A DNA stretch of 64,000 bases from an uncultured SAR116 cluster alpha proteobacterium (GTDB taxonomy: Bacteria; Pseudomonadota; Alphaproteobacteria; Puniceispirillales; Marisalimonadaceae), in contig CABZSR010000007.1 of assembly GCA_902528415.1 (NCBI GenBank), forward strand, positions 1-64,000, given 5' to 3'. This document shows, piece after piece, positions 1 to 11,900 of the stretch; positions within the stretch are counted from its first letter, which is position 1, and every line of letters begins with the position of its first letter. Under the pieces are notes generated by a model. It searched no databases. It saw nothing but the letters and a program-made list of their open reading frames with translations, and had not been told where the DNA came from. The position numbers and the translations under genes are program-made.

Positions 1-180
1 GAAGTTGGACCTGTAATTACCTCAGTTTGTGCATTTCCAGACAGGTCTGTTCCAACAATAGTAAATGAATAACCACTTTCATTACCACTTTCACTTGTTA
101 TTGATAACCTTTTACCTGTATTATCGGTAAATGATCCAGAATTAATTGAACTACCATTTAATGTTAATGCTGAAGAAGCC
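1..180 (-). repeat. FlgK-type repeat unit inside FliD (continues past window edge)
   Basis: SGTASSALTLNGSSINSGSFTDNTGKRLSITSESGNESGYSFTIVGTDLSGNAQTEVITGPTS matches the FlgK repeat pattern. Confidence 0.8.
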
Positions 181-1796
181 GTACCGGATTGTGAAGTAGA
201 AATAGAATCCGTGTCTGCTACTCCTGACATTTTTAAAAAACTATTAAGATTACTTCCAATGGCGTCAACTACAATTGAAGATGAAGCACCTATTGACCCT
301 GAAGTGATTGAATATGTCCCATTTGAGTGGTTTACAGCCACTGTTTTGCCTGCAGCAGTTAAAGTACTGTCTGTATTTAAAGCTGTTTGAATTGCTGTAG
401 CAAGGGCCGCTTCTGATGTGTAGTGGGCAGCTGGGATACTAACTGATCCAGATTGAGTTCCATCAACTGTGACTTGAATAGTATTGTTGGATGCAGTGAT
501 TTCAGGTGAAGTGTCATTAGTGTTAAGTCCTGTAAACGCGCCAGCAACATATGCAGTCATAACAAAGGCATATGATCCAGCTATAGGTGCTTTGACTGAT
601 CCACCACTTGCTGTTAATAAACTGGATGATGAAGAATACATCGAATTAAAAATAGCATCTAAAGATGTTGGATTATTTTTCAACTCGTTTTCAAGTACAG
701 TTGTATTTAAACTAAGAAGTCCATCTTTTTCAGTTCTTACACCAAGATTAGATAAATATACTCCATTCGCTCCAAATCCTGTTAATTGAGTAGATGTAAG
801 TGAATTCAATTGCTTTTGGATGCTTTTAATAACTGGATCATCAGATAAGTCTCCAGCCTCATCAGTAAGTGAGCCTCTAAAGGTTTTTTCATTAAGTAAA
901 CCTCTAGCATCATTAACAGCACTTATGAAAGATTGTAGATTTGTAGTGGCAGAGCTTGTATCTACAGAACCCATTAAGCTTGCTGGTGTGTCAGTCCCAT
1001 TAACCGTTGTTGATGAAAGTAAATTTACGTTGTAACCTGTAAATAAGTCTGTTATCGAATTTGATGATCTTGTCAATGAGATTCCATCAACAGTGAAAGA
1101 TGCATCTGTCCCAGCTAATTTTTGCTTTGAAGCATTCGTTGTTGTATTATCAATACTTGCTAAACCTGAACCAGACGGATTCTCAGTTGCTGTTATTCTT
1201 AAAGCATTTTCTTTTCCGTCTTGGGACTTTAATACAAGAGTAAAAGTACCATCACCTGCTCCTAGAACACTTGCCGTAACCCCATAATCTAATGCATTAA
1301 TTTTATCCTTCAAAGACTCTAATGTGTCAGTATTTAGAACAGTAAGTGATTTTGAACTTACTGTTGAACTCGCCACAAAACTACCTGAAGACCAATCCCC
1401 TCTTTCGAGTACAAGACTGCCCGCTCCAACAATGGATGTACTTGAAGTATAATCCTCAAAAGCTAATGTTTGTCCTTTTGCTAATGTTGAAATACTGATT
1501 GATGAATTTATAGCAACAGCCGTTGATGGATCAGATATAGTTGCACTTATTGCAGAACTTGTTGAACTTACATTTAATGAAGTATTTCCAGTAAGTGATT
1601 TAATAGAAGTGGAAAGTTTTGATAACGCACTTTTTATTTCACCAATTGCAGAAATAGCAGTGTTTTTTGTATCAATTTTAGATTGAATTTGGTTTTCTTT
1701 TGGTGCCTGTTCAGCTTCGACAAGGCTGTCAACAATTTGAGTTACATTTAGACCACTTCCACCTTGATTGAGAGTACTTAAATAATCTACAGTCAT
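1..1796 (-). CDS. fliD: Flagellar hook-associated protein 2 / filament cap FliD, 3' end truncated by window edge
   Basis: Manual reverse-strand translation from the ATG at 1796: MTVDYLSTLNQGGSGLNVTQIVDSLVEAEQAPKENQIQSKIDTKNTAISAIGEIKSALSKL..., a typical FliD N-terminus; frame open to window edge. Not in the ORF track because it runs off the edge. Confidence 0.88.
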   Translation of the reverse strand, partial: MTVDYLSTLNQGGSGLNVTQIVDSLVEAEQAPKENQIQSKIDTKNTAISAIGEIKSALSKLSTSIKSLTGNTSLNVSSTSSAISATISDPSTAVAINSSISISTLAKGQTLAFEDYTSSTSIVGAGSLVLERGDWSSGSFVASSTVSSKSLTVLNTDTLESLKDKINALDYGVTASVLGAGDGTFTLVLKSQDGKENALRITATENPSGSGLASIDNTTTNASKQKLAGTDASFTVDGISLTRSSNSITDLFTGYNVNLLSSTTVNGTDTPASLMGSVDTSSATTNLQSFISAVNDARGLLNEKTFRGSLTDEAGDLSDDPVIKSIQKQLNSLTSTQLTGFGANGVYLSNLGVRTEKDGLLSLNTTVLENELKNNPTSLDAIFNSMYSSSSSLLTASGGSVKAPIAGSYAFVMTAYVAGAFTGLNTNDTSPEITASNNTIQVTVDGTQSGSVSIPAAHYTSEAALATAIQTALNTDSTLTAAGKTVAVNHSNGTYSITSGSIGASSSIVVDAIGSNLNSFLKMSGVADTDSISTSQSGTASSALTLNGSSINSGSFTDNTGKRLSITSESGNESGYSFTIVGTDLSGNAQTEVITGPT

Positions 1797-1839
1797 TTAA
1801 AATCCATGAAATTAATAAAATATAATACGACTTTTAAAC

Positions 1840-1856
1840 TGCAACTTTTATGCCTT
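1840..1856 (-). promoter_or_regulatory. Sigma-54-type promoter upstream of fliD
   Basis: Minus strand AAGGCATAAAAGTTGCA; GG-GC spacing matches -24/-12 geometry. Confidence 0.65.
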
Positions 1857-1945
1857 TTATAAGATAATATTCTAAAATCTTACTTAAAGTATTTATTTAA
1901 ATGACATTCTTATAAAAATATGTAGTAATTTTATCGGAGCTCATA

Positions 1946-3658
1946 ATGTTTAAGAAAATAAACATCAAAGCGTTTGGAGAAAGTCTTTCATTATTATTAA
2001 TTGCAACTATAATTGGGGCAATAGTATCATTTGTTGCCCAACTTTTCATTATAGGCGCAAAAAATATTTATGAGTTTATCTTCAACAATAATGACTTTAT
2101 ACTTGCATTTTATATAGGAGACACCTCTCTAAATTTAATACCTTTAATTGTTTGTGTACCAAGTTCAATCTTGGTAGGTCTTTTAATGTATTATCTAAAA
2201 TTACCAAGGTGGTTTGGACCTGCAGATACAATTTATGCTGCTCATCACAAAGCTGGAATTCTTAACCTAAAAGGTGGGTTTGGATCTACTTTAGCATCAT
2301 TTATCTCAATAAGTGGTGGTGCGTCAGTTGGTATTTATGGTCCCCTTGTTCATTTTGGTGCGACTGTCTCATCATTTATAAGACGCCAAAAATATATTCC
2401 TAAAATTCCACACGATATAATAATTGGTAGTGGTGTCGCTGCTGCTATTTCGGCTGGTTTTGGAGCTCCTCTTGCAGGAATTATATTTGCTCATGAAACT
2501 GTATTGAGACATTTTTCTATGAAGGCTGTAGCAGCACTCGCCATTGCATCTATGGTAGCCAATTACTCGGCTACTGAAATAGGAATTGTAAACCCACCTC
2601 TATTGTTAACAGCAATCCCATTTGAAATGAGTGATATATTAACCAGCTTAGCCTTGATAGGTCCATTAGCTGCATTTGTTGCAATAATTTTTATGAAATC
2701 AATGATCTATCTTGGTAGTATTCCAACAAAATTTAAATTACTAAGTTGGCAAGCTCCAATAATCGCAGGATTTGCTTGTGGTTTATGTGGAATGATATTT
2801 AGTGAAATACTTGGTTTGGGCACTGAAACACTTATTTCAGTTATTACAAACGAACAAAACACAGTTTATTTGTTAGCTTTATTAGTTGGAAAACTTGTTC
2901 TAACTAGTATTTGTATTGGTTTTGGTTTCTTTGGAGGTACATTTTCACCAGCTCTTTTTTTAGGAGGTGTCCTAGGTGCTATAGTTTATCAATTACCAAT
3001 GACTTCGGTTAACCCTGATTTATTGTCAGTTCTTGCTGTTTCGGGCATGGCAGCTGTTTCCAGCTCTGTAATTGGAGCTCCAATAACCGCAATAATTTTG
3101 GTTTTAGAACTTACAGGATCTTACGAATACGCAATAGCGGCAACATTGCCAATAGTGATCTGCTCATTTATTACAAGTAGGACATTTGGAAATAGTTTAT
3201 TTGATAAACAACTAACGTTAAGAGGTGTTGCCATAACAAAAGGTCGAGAACGTATACTTTTAAATGAAGTAAAAATAGAGAATTATGTAAATAAAAAATT
3301 TACTAAATTCACTTCAAAGACATCTATTGATAAGGCTTTAAAATTATTGACTAAGGAAAAAACAACTGAAGGATATATAGTATCAAAAGAAAATATATAT
3401 ATCGGTAAAATCAGTCTATTAAGTCTAGTCAATAAAAATCACTCAAATATAGTTGACTACACAGAAATAAAACCTCTTATAATTGATCCAAATTCAAGTT
3501 TAATATTTGTAATCAAAAAACTGTCAAAGTTTGTTGGAGAAAGTATTCCTATTGTTAATAAAAAAACTTCTGAAATGATTGGTATTATTTCAGAAAATGA
3601 TGTTTTAAAAGCATATTTAGATATTTCGGAAGAAATTAACCAAATAGAAAAACATTAA
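1946..3658 (+). CDS. ClC-family chloride channel with C-terminal CBS domains
   Basis: 570 aa; GSGVAAAISAGFGAPLAGIIFAHE, GFFGGTFSPALFLGG and GAPITAIILVLELTGSYE motifs; C-terminal CBS-like segment. Confidence 0.93.
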   Translation: MFKKINIKAFGESLSLLLIATIIGAIVSFVAQLFIIGAKNIYEFIFNNNDFILAFYIGDTSLNLIPLIVCVPSSILVGLLMYYLKLPRWFGPADTIYAAHHKAGILNLKGGFGSTLASFISISGGASVGIYGPLVHFGATVSSFIRRQKYIPKIPHDIIIGSGVAAAISAGFGAPLAGIIFAHETVLRHFSMKAVAALAIASMVANYSATEIGIVNPPLLLTAIPFEMSDILTSLALIGPLAAFVAIIFMKSMIYLGSIPTKFKLLSWQAPIIAGFACGLCGMIFSEILGLGTETLISVITNEQNTVYLLALLVGKLVLTSICIGFGFFGGTFSPALFLGGVLGAIVYQLPMTSVNPDLLSVLAVSGMAAVSSSVIGAPITAIILVLELTGSYEYAIAATLPIVICSFITSRTFGNSLFDKQLTLRGVAITKGRERILLNEVKIENYVNKKFTKFTSKTSIDKALKLLTKEKTTEGYIVSKENIYIGKISLLSLVNKNHSNIVDYTEIKPLIIDPNSSLIFVIKKLSKFVGESIPIVNKKTSEMIGIISENDVLKAYLDISEEINQIEKH

Positions 3659-3740
3659 TTTTAATAAATTCTAAACATAAAGATAAATATACCGTACTTA
3701 TCATTAGACATTCAATTAAACTGACAATCTGGGGATAAAA

Positions 3741-4124
3741 ATGAACTACAATGCGTCTATGAAGCAGTATATTGATAATGAGATTTCTGCAAAAACATCT
3801 AATTTAAATCCTCATAAGATAATAGAAGAGGTTTTACAGGATTTGAAGAAGAATATGGAGACATTGGCCTATTCTTTAGATAACGAGCCTGTGGTTTCAT
3901 CTATAAAATCAAACAGTTTTTCAAAATCATTAACGGCAATTTATATTCTTCAATCTAGTCTTAATTTTGAAGAAGGTAAGGAAATTGCTGAAAACCTTTA
4001 TAGTATTTATGAGTTTTGTAAAAATGGCATAATGAAGGGTTTTACTAAAAGAGATTCAAAATTAGTATACGATGCAATTCCTCCTATTGACGAAATTTTA
4101 GACGGTTGGAAGCAAATAAAATAA
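3741..4124 (+). CDS. fliS: FliS-like flagellin export chaperone
   Basis: 127 aa; SLTAIYILQSSLNFEEGKEIAENLYSIYEFC resembles FliS helices; next to fliD and flgL. Confidence 0.65.
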   Translation: MNYNASMKQYIDNEISAKTSNLNPHKIIEEVLQDLKKNMETLAYSLDNEPVVSSIKSNSFSKSLTAIYILQSSLNFEEGKEIAENLYSIYEFCKNGIMKGFTKRDSKLVYDAIPPIDEILDGWKQIK

Positions 4125-4189
4125 AATTACTATTGATTTAAAAATTAAAAAGTATATTTAATAATTATTTTATATTTGTAGGTGTTAGA

Positions 4190-4672
4190 TTGTCAAAATA
4201 CTGCCCTGAATGGATATTTGGTGTATTTTCTGCTCAAACAAGCAAGGAGTTTTTATATTCTAACAATTCTATTGCCGCCGTCGCTAGGAAATATGCTAAT
4301 GCTATTTCTGAAAGGTACGAAGATGTTAGAACTGAAGAAATTATGGATGTTGCTGAAAAAATACTTCAGTTCTTATCTGAAATTAATGCGGGTGACCAAG
4401 CTGCTACCTATATAAATGACTATATTCACTACAGAGTTTGCTTTGAAGCTACTGGAAGCGAAAGAAAATTATCAGGAATTTTTTCATCTGCATTTAATCC
4501 AGAAAAAATACAAGACTATAATTCAGATAAAAGTTTTAGAGTTTTTAAGGCAACTGTCTTCAGTATTAGAAACGACGCTTTGCCGAAAGCTACTCCTGGC
4601 TGGGCAATCACTGATGTTAAGGATATTGGCTGGATTGGTGAAGTATTTAACCAAGAATCTGATTTATTCTAA
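4190..4672 (+). CDS. Uncharacterised protein in flagellar context
   Basis: 160 aa ORF with TTG start, between fliS-like and flgL; no family recognised. Confidence 0.55.
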   Translation: MSKYCPEWIFGVFSAQTSKEFLYSNNSIAAVARKYANAISERYEDVRTEEIMDVAEKILQFLSEINAGDQAATYINDYIHYRVCFEATGSERKLSGIFSSAFNPEKIQDYNSDKSFRVFKATVFSIRNDALPKATPGWAITDVKDIGWIGEVFNQESDLF

Positions 4673-4679
4673 GTATTAA

Positions 4680-5960
4680 TCATCTTAAATAATCAAATAA
4701 ATTTAATTGTGAGATTTTAACAAAAGACTGCTGACTAGCTTGCATTGATGTTAACATACTTTGTAAATCAGTTACTAAGGCCGCAAGGTCTGCATCTTTC
4801 AAATCACTAACGTCTTTTTCAACAGCCAATCTTCTTTGTGCTAAATGTTCAATTTGTCTATCAAGTGAATTATTTCTTGCCCCAATTTCACCTCTATTAT
4901 TAGCAATATGAACTTGAACAGAAGCTATATTATCAATTTGCTTTGACGGTAACTGGTTGTTGTCATATAATTTTTGAACACTACCTATTTTATTTCCAGT
5001 TCCGTCGGTGGGTTGAACATTGAAAAAAGAGCCAGGAGTTTTCTGCGCAGAATTGACACCGTACACAGACAAATTTTTGATTTCCATGGGTCCATTTACT
5101 GAGTCAGTTAATTTTATTGTCTTACCGTCATCATTAATGGAGGCTGTAACGCCAGTAGAACTTAAATTAATTTGTTTTACAAATTCTGAAGGATCTTCTC
5201 CGGTAATTTCCGTTGTAATGGTTGCAGTTCCTAAATTTCCTGTAAGATCAAAGGTCCAGGTTCCAGGATTTTTATTTTCAAACGTTAATTCGGCTACACC
5301 ATTAGACTTAACTGAGTTAACTCCACCTGAAGCAGTTCTAATAGAAAAACTGATATCTTCTAACATTTGGAAGATTGATACATTTATTCCATCTGATCCC
5401 TTAACAGCTTCAAACAATGTGCCACCATCAAGAGTTGTTTCCATTACTCGAGATTCTGAAATAGAAAGGGATGATATTCCCCTATCACCTTTGTAATTAA
5501 TTTTACCAGCTAGATCTTTTACGAAAGGCATAGTATTAGTTTTATAACCACTGAATAAGTAACTACCATTACTGTCTTTGGCATTTGCTACACTCAAAAT
5601 TTCTTCTTTCATTTCGTCAACTTCTAGAGCAATAGCGTCTCTATCAGAAGCACCAAGCACATCGCTAGATGCTTGTATAATTAATTCTTGAGTCCTTATC
5701 ATAATATTAGTTAAATTTTCTAAGTTTTTGTCTAATAGATTTAATCTATCTGAAGCAGAATTTACATTTCTTTCATACTGTTCAATTCTTTTTTTAACCA
5801 CATTTAATCCTGACAATTCAACTGAACCCACTGGATCATCTGAAGCACGTAAAATATTTTCTCCAGTAGCAATTTTATTTTGTAAATCTTGCAATTCTTC
5901 AGTTGTAGAGGAAAATTGTTTAAGTTGTTGTTGATTAAATAGTTTTGAACTTATTTGCAT
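4680..5960 (-). CDS. flgL: Flagellar hook-associated protein 3 FlgL
   Basis: 426 aa; MQISSKLFNQQQLKQFSSTTEELQDLQNKIATGENILRASDDPVGSVELSGL flagellin-like N-terminus and matching C-terminus. Confidence 0.9.
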   Translation of the reverse strand: MQISSKLFNQQQLKQFSSTTEELQDLQNKIATGENILRASDDPVGSVELSGLNVVKKRIEQYERNVNSASDRLNLLDKNLENLTNIMIRTQELIIQASSDVLGASDRDAIALEVDEMKEEILSVANAKDSNGSYLFSGYKTNTMPFVKDLAGKINYKGDRGISSLSISESRVMETTLDGGTLFEAVKGSDGINVSIFQMLEDISFSIRTASGGVNSVKSNGVAELTFENKNPGTWTFDLTGNLGTATITTEITGEDPSEFVKQINLSSTGVTASINDDGKTIKLTDSVNGPMEIKNLSVYGVNSAQKTPGSFFNVQPTDGTGNKIGSVQKLYDNNQLPSKQIDNIASVQVHIANNRGEIGARNNSLDRQIEHLAQRRLAVEKDVSDLKDADLAALVTDLQSMLTSMQASQQSFVKISQLNLFDYLR

Positions 5961-5977
5961 TTATTAGCCTATTATTT

Positions 5978-8900
5978 TTATACAACCTCAATAAGAGATT
6001 GAAACAATTCTTTAGCTGTTTGCAAAATACGTGCCGAAGCTTGGTAAGCTTGTTGAAATTCAAGTAAATGGGCAGCTTCTTCGTCTAAATTAACTCCAGC
6101 AAATTCGCTTTGACTTGCTTCTGCTGCTTCTAATATATTTGAAGCTGAATCAAGCGAAAGTTTACTAGCTTGTACATTTGAACCTATCTTAGAAACGGTT
6201 ATATTGAAGGTTTTTTGAAAATTTCCTCTATTTTCTCCAGTTTTATCCTCGCCCTGTAAACTTAAGATATTAAGAATATTTCTATTATCTCCTTTACCGT
6301 CCAAATTGGTTGAAAATTCAAAACTATTACTCAAAATAGGTTCTTCTGAAAATTGAAATTTAGAATTATTTACTTCAAAAACTCTGTTTACATCTAAAAT
6401 TCTAGATGCGATCGAATGACCAGATTTTTTATCAAAGATTTCTACTTTATTTTTGTTATTAGCATCAACCTTAATTGTTAATTCTGGATCAAAGTCACTC
6501 TTGACACTTTTATTTTCAGGAACCTTATCAAATTCAGCACTAATCTTTCTTGCACCTTTTCCCATTACTATGGTGATCAAGTCCTCTGGAGGCAGATCAC
6601 TTATATTTACTTTTTCAGCAACTGAGTTTTGAATAGAGTTATTAGGTATATCAATCTTTACAGGTTTACCAGAAAACGAAGTAATTTTTAATCCGTCATT
6701 ATCTACAGTTGCACGAATATCTTGTGTTTTAATTCCATAAAGTCGATTAGCGTTGGGACTGCCATCCATTTTAAAATTGACATCATCAATAGTATGACTA
6801 AGGGTTAGTCTTCCTACTTTTTGAGTTCCTACTTTAACAGTTGAGGCAGAAGCACTAGCAGGGGTTATAGACGTAATCTGAGAAAAAACTTTTTCACCTA
6901 CAACTTTTGCTCCTGCTGCTTGGGCTGTTATTACTTCAGTTTGTGTGTTCCCGAACTGGTCTAATCCAACTATAGTATATTTTTCTCCAAGATCATTACC
7001 TGCAGGTGTAATAGTAATAACTTGCGGATCTATAGTAACATGTGTAGCCTGGACCCCAATCTCTATAGTGCCAGCTGTATTGTTAGATGCTGAAATAGAT
7101 AAAACTTCACTGAAAGAAATACTACCTAACGCCGTTCCTCCGCTAACACCTGTAATAGTTTCCGTTCTGTAAACTCCTGAAGTGTCATATCCATTAACAA
7201 CAAAGGAATTACCTGTTTCATTTCCATTACAAAGAACTGTGATTTTTCCATTCAGTGCCTTTGAGCCATTTAAAACCCCGTCTAGAGTTAACGCACCTGC
7301 TAACGGTGACTTACTTATCATCATTCCGTCAACATCTGTGGTAGAAAGAGTACCATCAGTAATAATTGGAACACCTGCAGACAGATTGTTATTAAATAAG
7401 GAAACATCATCTGTTATGCCGGAAGACTCACTCCACGATAAGGATATGCCGGATGGAGGAGAACCGCTTAAGGCTGATCCCTCACTATTAAAAAAAACTG
7501 GCACATTACTATCATTGAATTTAATTGAAAAATTAGTTGTAACATAATTTTCTGTTACCTCAATTGAAATAGCTGGATCAGATGCAGTTGGTTGTACAAC
7601 AAAATTACCTACAAGAGACGCTTTAGCTTTCTTTAAACCAAATGACTCTGCATTCATTGTATTTGCTGTATTTGAAACTAATTCAAATTGCGCACCCTCA
7701 ACTGTTCCTTCAGCTGTTGCTATTAATTCAAAACCAGGGGCTGTTCCAATTTCTATATTTCCACTCGTGTTAATATTGGGAGTAATAGTAGTGATTGTCT
7801 TAAAAAGACCTAAAGATGTAACTGTATTGCCTTGCGTTGGACCAATAATAGTTTCTGTTTTACTTTGTCCATCGGTGTCAGTACCAACTATAGTGAATGT
7901 TTTGTCACTTTCATTACTTGTAGATGTTATTGACACTCTAGTTCCAGATCCAAAACCAGGTGTTGCTCCCACATATATGTCATTAGCATTATTATCAGTT
8001 GAAATTTGAGTAACAGTCTTAAAATATTTTGTTCCTGTCACACTATTATTGTTGATCCCAGTTATTGTTTCAGTCTGAGCATTTCCATCTATATCTGTTC
8101 CTGTAATTGTAAAAGTTGCAGAAGTATTATTAGTTGGACTAGAGATTGTAATTCTTGAATTCAAAGATGAAGAAGCTAAACTTGACAAGGCACCAGTAAT
8201 GTTAAAGTTGCTGTTATTTCCAACTGTTTGGTTAACTACTAATCCATCACTATCAACCACGGAATTTATTCCATTCATAGTCAAAGCATTAGAGGCTGTA
8301 CCAGACTGGGCTGTTGCAATTGAATTAGTAATATTTTCTGATGTCCCATTAAACCGAGCCTTTATTCTATTTTCCTCAGGTCCTTCAACTAATAATTCAC
8401 CTGAAGTCATATTTAGTCTAAAAATTTGACCTTCAAAACTTAAATCAACAGACTGGCCGTCTTTTGGTAATGAGTTAAGAACTATTCCTTTAAGTTGCGA
8501 TGTTGGCGTTTCTGATCTTAAGCTTGATAAAATAGCTGTAGAAATTTCTTTTTCGGTGTCTGCATTAAGAGCATTTGCGTCTATAGTAGTATTCCAATTT
8601 CCGTCAGCTGCTTTGGTGCCAATCCTAATACTACCATTATTTGTTCCAGAACTATTTATTGAGGTTACTGTTTTAAATATGTTAGTAGTTGTGACCACAC
8701 CTCCATTTGATCCTAATATAGTCTCACTTATAACTTTATTGTCCAAATCTGTACCACTGATGACAAAACTTGTGCCAGTAGTATCTTGTCTACTTTTAAT
8801 TTCTATTTGTGCGCCAAGATAATTTGAAGTTGATAAAACTCCATCCATTGTTAAAGCACCAGACGAAAATGTTGTTAATTCAACTAAACTGTCGTCGTCA

Positions 8901-11900
8901 TTGATATCATTTCTACCTATTGTTCCTATTTTTATATTTCCACTTGTAGTAGCAGACGATACTATAGATGTTATGGTTGTAAACTTTGTAGACCCAATTG
9001 CAGTATTAGATGAACCAACGCCAGTAATTTCTTCTGTTATAACTGTACCACTTGCGTTGGTACCTGTAACTGTAAATTTATTTCCAGTTTCAGTCGCTGA
9101 GCAATAAATTGTTACAACTGAGTTTAAGTCATTTGCGTCTTTTAGAGCACCATTTAGAGATATTGTTCCGGCTGCACCAGGATTATTTGAGGTGTATAAG
9201 CTATCATCGTCGTTTACAAATAATTTATAGTCTTTTTGATTAATATCTAAACCATATTTAGAAAGACCAACTACTGCTTTTTTACCGTCTGGTGCTCCTA
9301 AACTATTGTCTAGACTGTTAAAAACCTCAGGATTAATTGTAACTTTTTCGCCTGTTTTATTTCTGTCAACTTTAATGTATCCGTTAGTGAGTGAGTCTAA
9401 AGTTGCAGAATTGACTACCCCTGTATTAATTTGTGTAGAAAAACTCTCACTTGAAACGAATTTCAATTCACCCTTTATATTGGCCGATGTTTTGTTGTTA
9501 TTACTTACATCTATTAATAACTTAGAATTTAATTGTGAATTATTTTCACTTAATCTATCAAAATTTTCTCCAAATGTTTCAAGAAAAAAGTCGGAAGGAG
9601 CAGAAATATTTTTAAGGTTTACATCATATCCATCTTTGGAATCAATTATTATTTTTTTAGAGTCACCTGTGACATTTGCTATCAAACCTGTTTGAGATGA
9701 ATATTCATTAATACTTTTAGCCAAAGCAGATAAGTCACTTGCTGCAACACTCGCATTAATTGATACAGCATTACTATTCTTAGCTTTTAGATCAAAAGTA
9801 ATTGATCCACTTGTACCTTCATCCAATGGTCCTAGCATAACCTTAGTACTAGCGGATACATTTACACCTGTTCCTGCTAAATCAGTTTTGAGTTTATTAG
9901 CCGAATAATACGCGTTTGTTCCTACAGGTACATTTATAGTTTTCACAACATTATCACTATTAGTAATATTTAGAGAGTAGCCAATTGCTTCAGTTCCAAT
10001 TGAAATTTTTCCAGCTGAGTTACCATCAATACTAATACTTCTAACTTTACTGAAAATTTTGCTTCCTGTTACAGTTACTATATTGCCGCCGGTAATTGTT
10101 TCAGTTTGATAAAGTCCATCTAAATCATATCCAGTAACTGTAAAAGTCCTAGTTGATTCATCTTTTTCACAGGCAATTGAAATATGTGAATTTAACTCTT
10201 TAGAGTATATTTTTTCACCATCAAGCGTCAATGAACCACTGGTCACAGTTTTAGTTGTAAGCAAACCATCCATGTCCGTACTTTGTTCATTGTAACTTAA
10301 GTTTGAGCCAAAACTACTAACATAATCTCCACTAGCAGTTTTCCTTGATAAATTCATACCTCTATAATTATTATTTAAATAATCATTTCTATACTCAGCA
10401 GACTCTAAAAACCCATTCTCTTTTTTAATTAAAGAAGCTACCTCAGAGGCATCTAAAGTTGTGCCAGAAACATGTCTTCCGTCTCGGGTAAAGATTTGAA
10501 TCTTACTAGGTAACGCAGCCAAAGCAGAAATATTTGAAATTGAGGCTGAAAAAGAATTACCTTTAGAAAATATTGAAGCGTTTGAAATATCAGATTCTGA
10601 GGATGCTATTGTGAGATATCCATTAGCACCAGAGGCAAATAATCCATACTTTCTAAAATCATGTTGACTTTTCCCATCCAACATCAAACCTGAATTTAAT
10701 AAGTCTGCAAACTCTTCTACAGATTTTATTCCATCTCCAGGATCGGTAGCGGCTGAACTTAAATTTACTTCATTTCCATTTGCAAGAGTGATTTTAAATG
10801 ATGAAAAACCTTTGATATCGGCGTCTGAAATAGTAATCGTTCCAGACGATTGATTACCTATTGAAGATAAATTAATTGACTTTATTGACGGTTGTATAGT
10901 TGATATAGGTCCATCTTGCAAAAAAGATGTTGCTACTAAAGGATTATTACTTGAGGTAAAAACATCCTTTATTTGTGGAGGATGACCTAATTTTGGTTGT
11001 TGAATAGTACCAATTAAATTTAATTCAACTTCGCCTACATTAGCGGAGCTTTTGGAAATTAAATTTTTAGATGACGCAGCAAAATCTTTGGGATTTGTTA
11101 GATTAAATTGCATTGCACCAGATTTAGTCGTACTTGGAGATATTATAAAACCATCATTGTCTTCAGGCTCTCCTATAACTTCGATTTGATAACCATTAAA
11201 ATTAAGCAAATTTCCTCTTGTAAAAGAAACACCAACCGAATCTCTTATTTTCCACTCATTATTAGTATTATTGTAATTTACATATATTTTTTCTTGTAAG
11301 ATGTTGCTTGGATCACTTTCAACAATGTTGAAACTTAGAGAACTCTTATTATTGTAGTTAGCCTTTGGAGTCATTGAGTTAACTGAAAACATTGCTTTTC
11401 CAGTCTGTCCGTTAAGATTAATACCGGAAGTTTGAATATTATTTATTTCATTTGAAAATTGTTCAGCAAGACTACTTATTTCACTTTGGACCAGTCTAAC
11501 TAAACTATAAAATTGTGAAATTCCAGATAATATGCCTGAAGAGAATGTAGCAGTTGATTTTATTCCCTGTTTATTAACAATAATTGATATATTATTTTCG
11601 TCTGAAGCTGATGTAAGTATCGCAGCATTATTTCTTTTTAGAATATTTACTCCGTTTCCTGAATCACCTAATCTAATTTCAGCTGCTCCTGTTTCATCGA
11701 AATTTACAGTGAAATTAAGTATTTTAGAGAGGTCTTTTAACAATTTATCTCTAGCATCTAAAACATCATTAGAAGCATCTTTAATACCGCTCGTAGAGAT
11801 TAAACTGTTAACTTTAGATAGTTGATCTAAATTTAAATTTACTTCAGTTAATTTAATATCAACTTGTTTAAGAACACTTGAATTAAAGTTTTTCAGTTGA

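Noticed and set aside
484-1287. Plus-strand ORFs 484-789, 820-1035, 1093-1287
   Set aside because: Antisense to fliD, which has a clear FliD N-terminus.
4182-4679. ORFs 4182-4415 and 4416-4679
   Set aside because: Alternative frames overlapping the longer, better-composed 4190-4672 ORF.
6945-9695. Plus-strand ORFs opposite flgK repeats (6945, 7182, 7767, 8199, 8556, 8901, 9306)
   Set aside because: Same antisense composition artefact; recur at each repeat unit.
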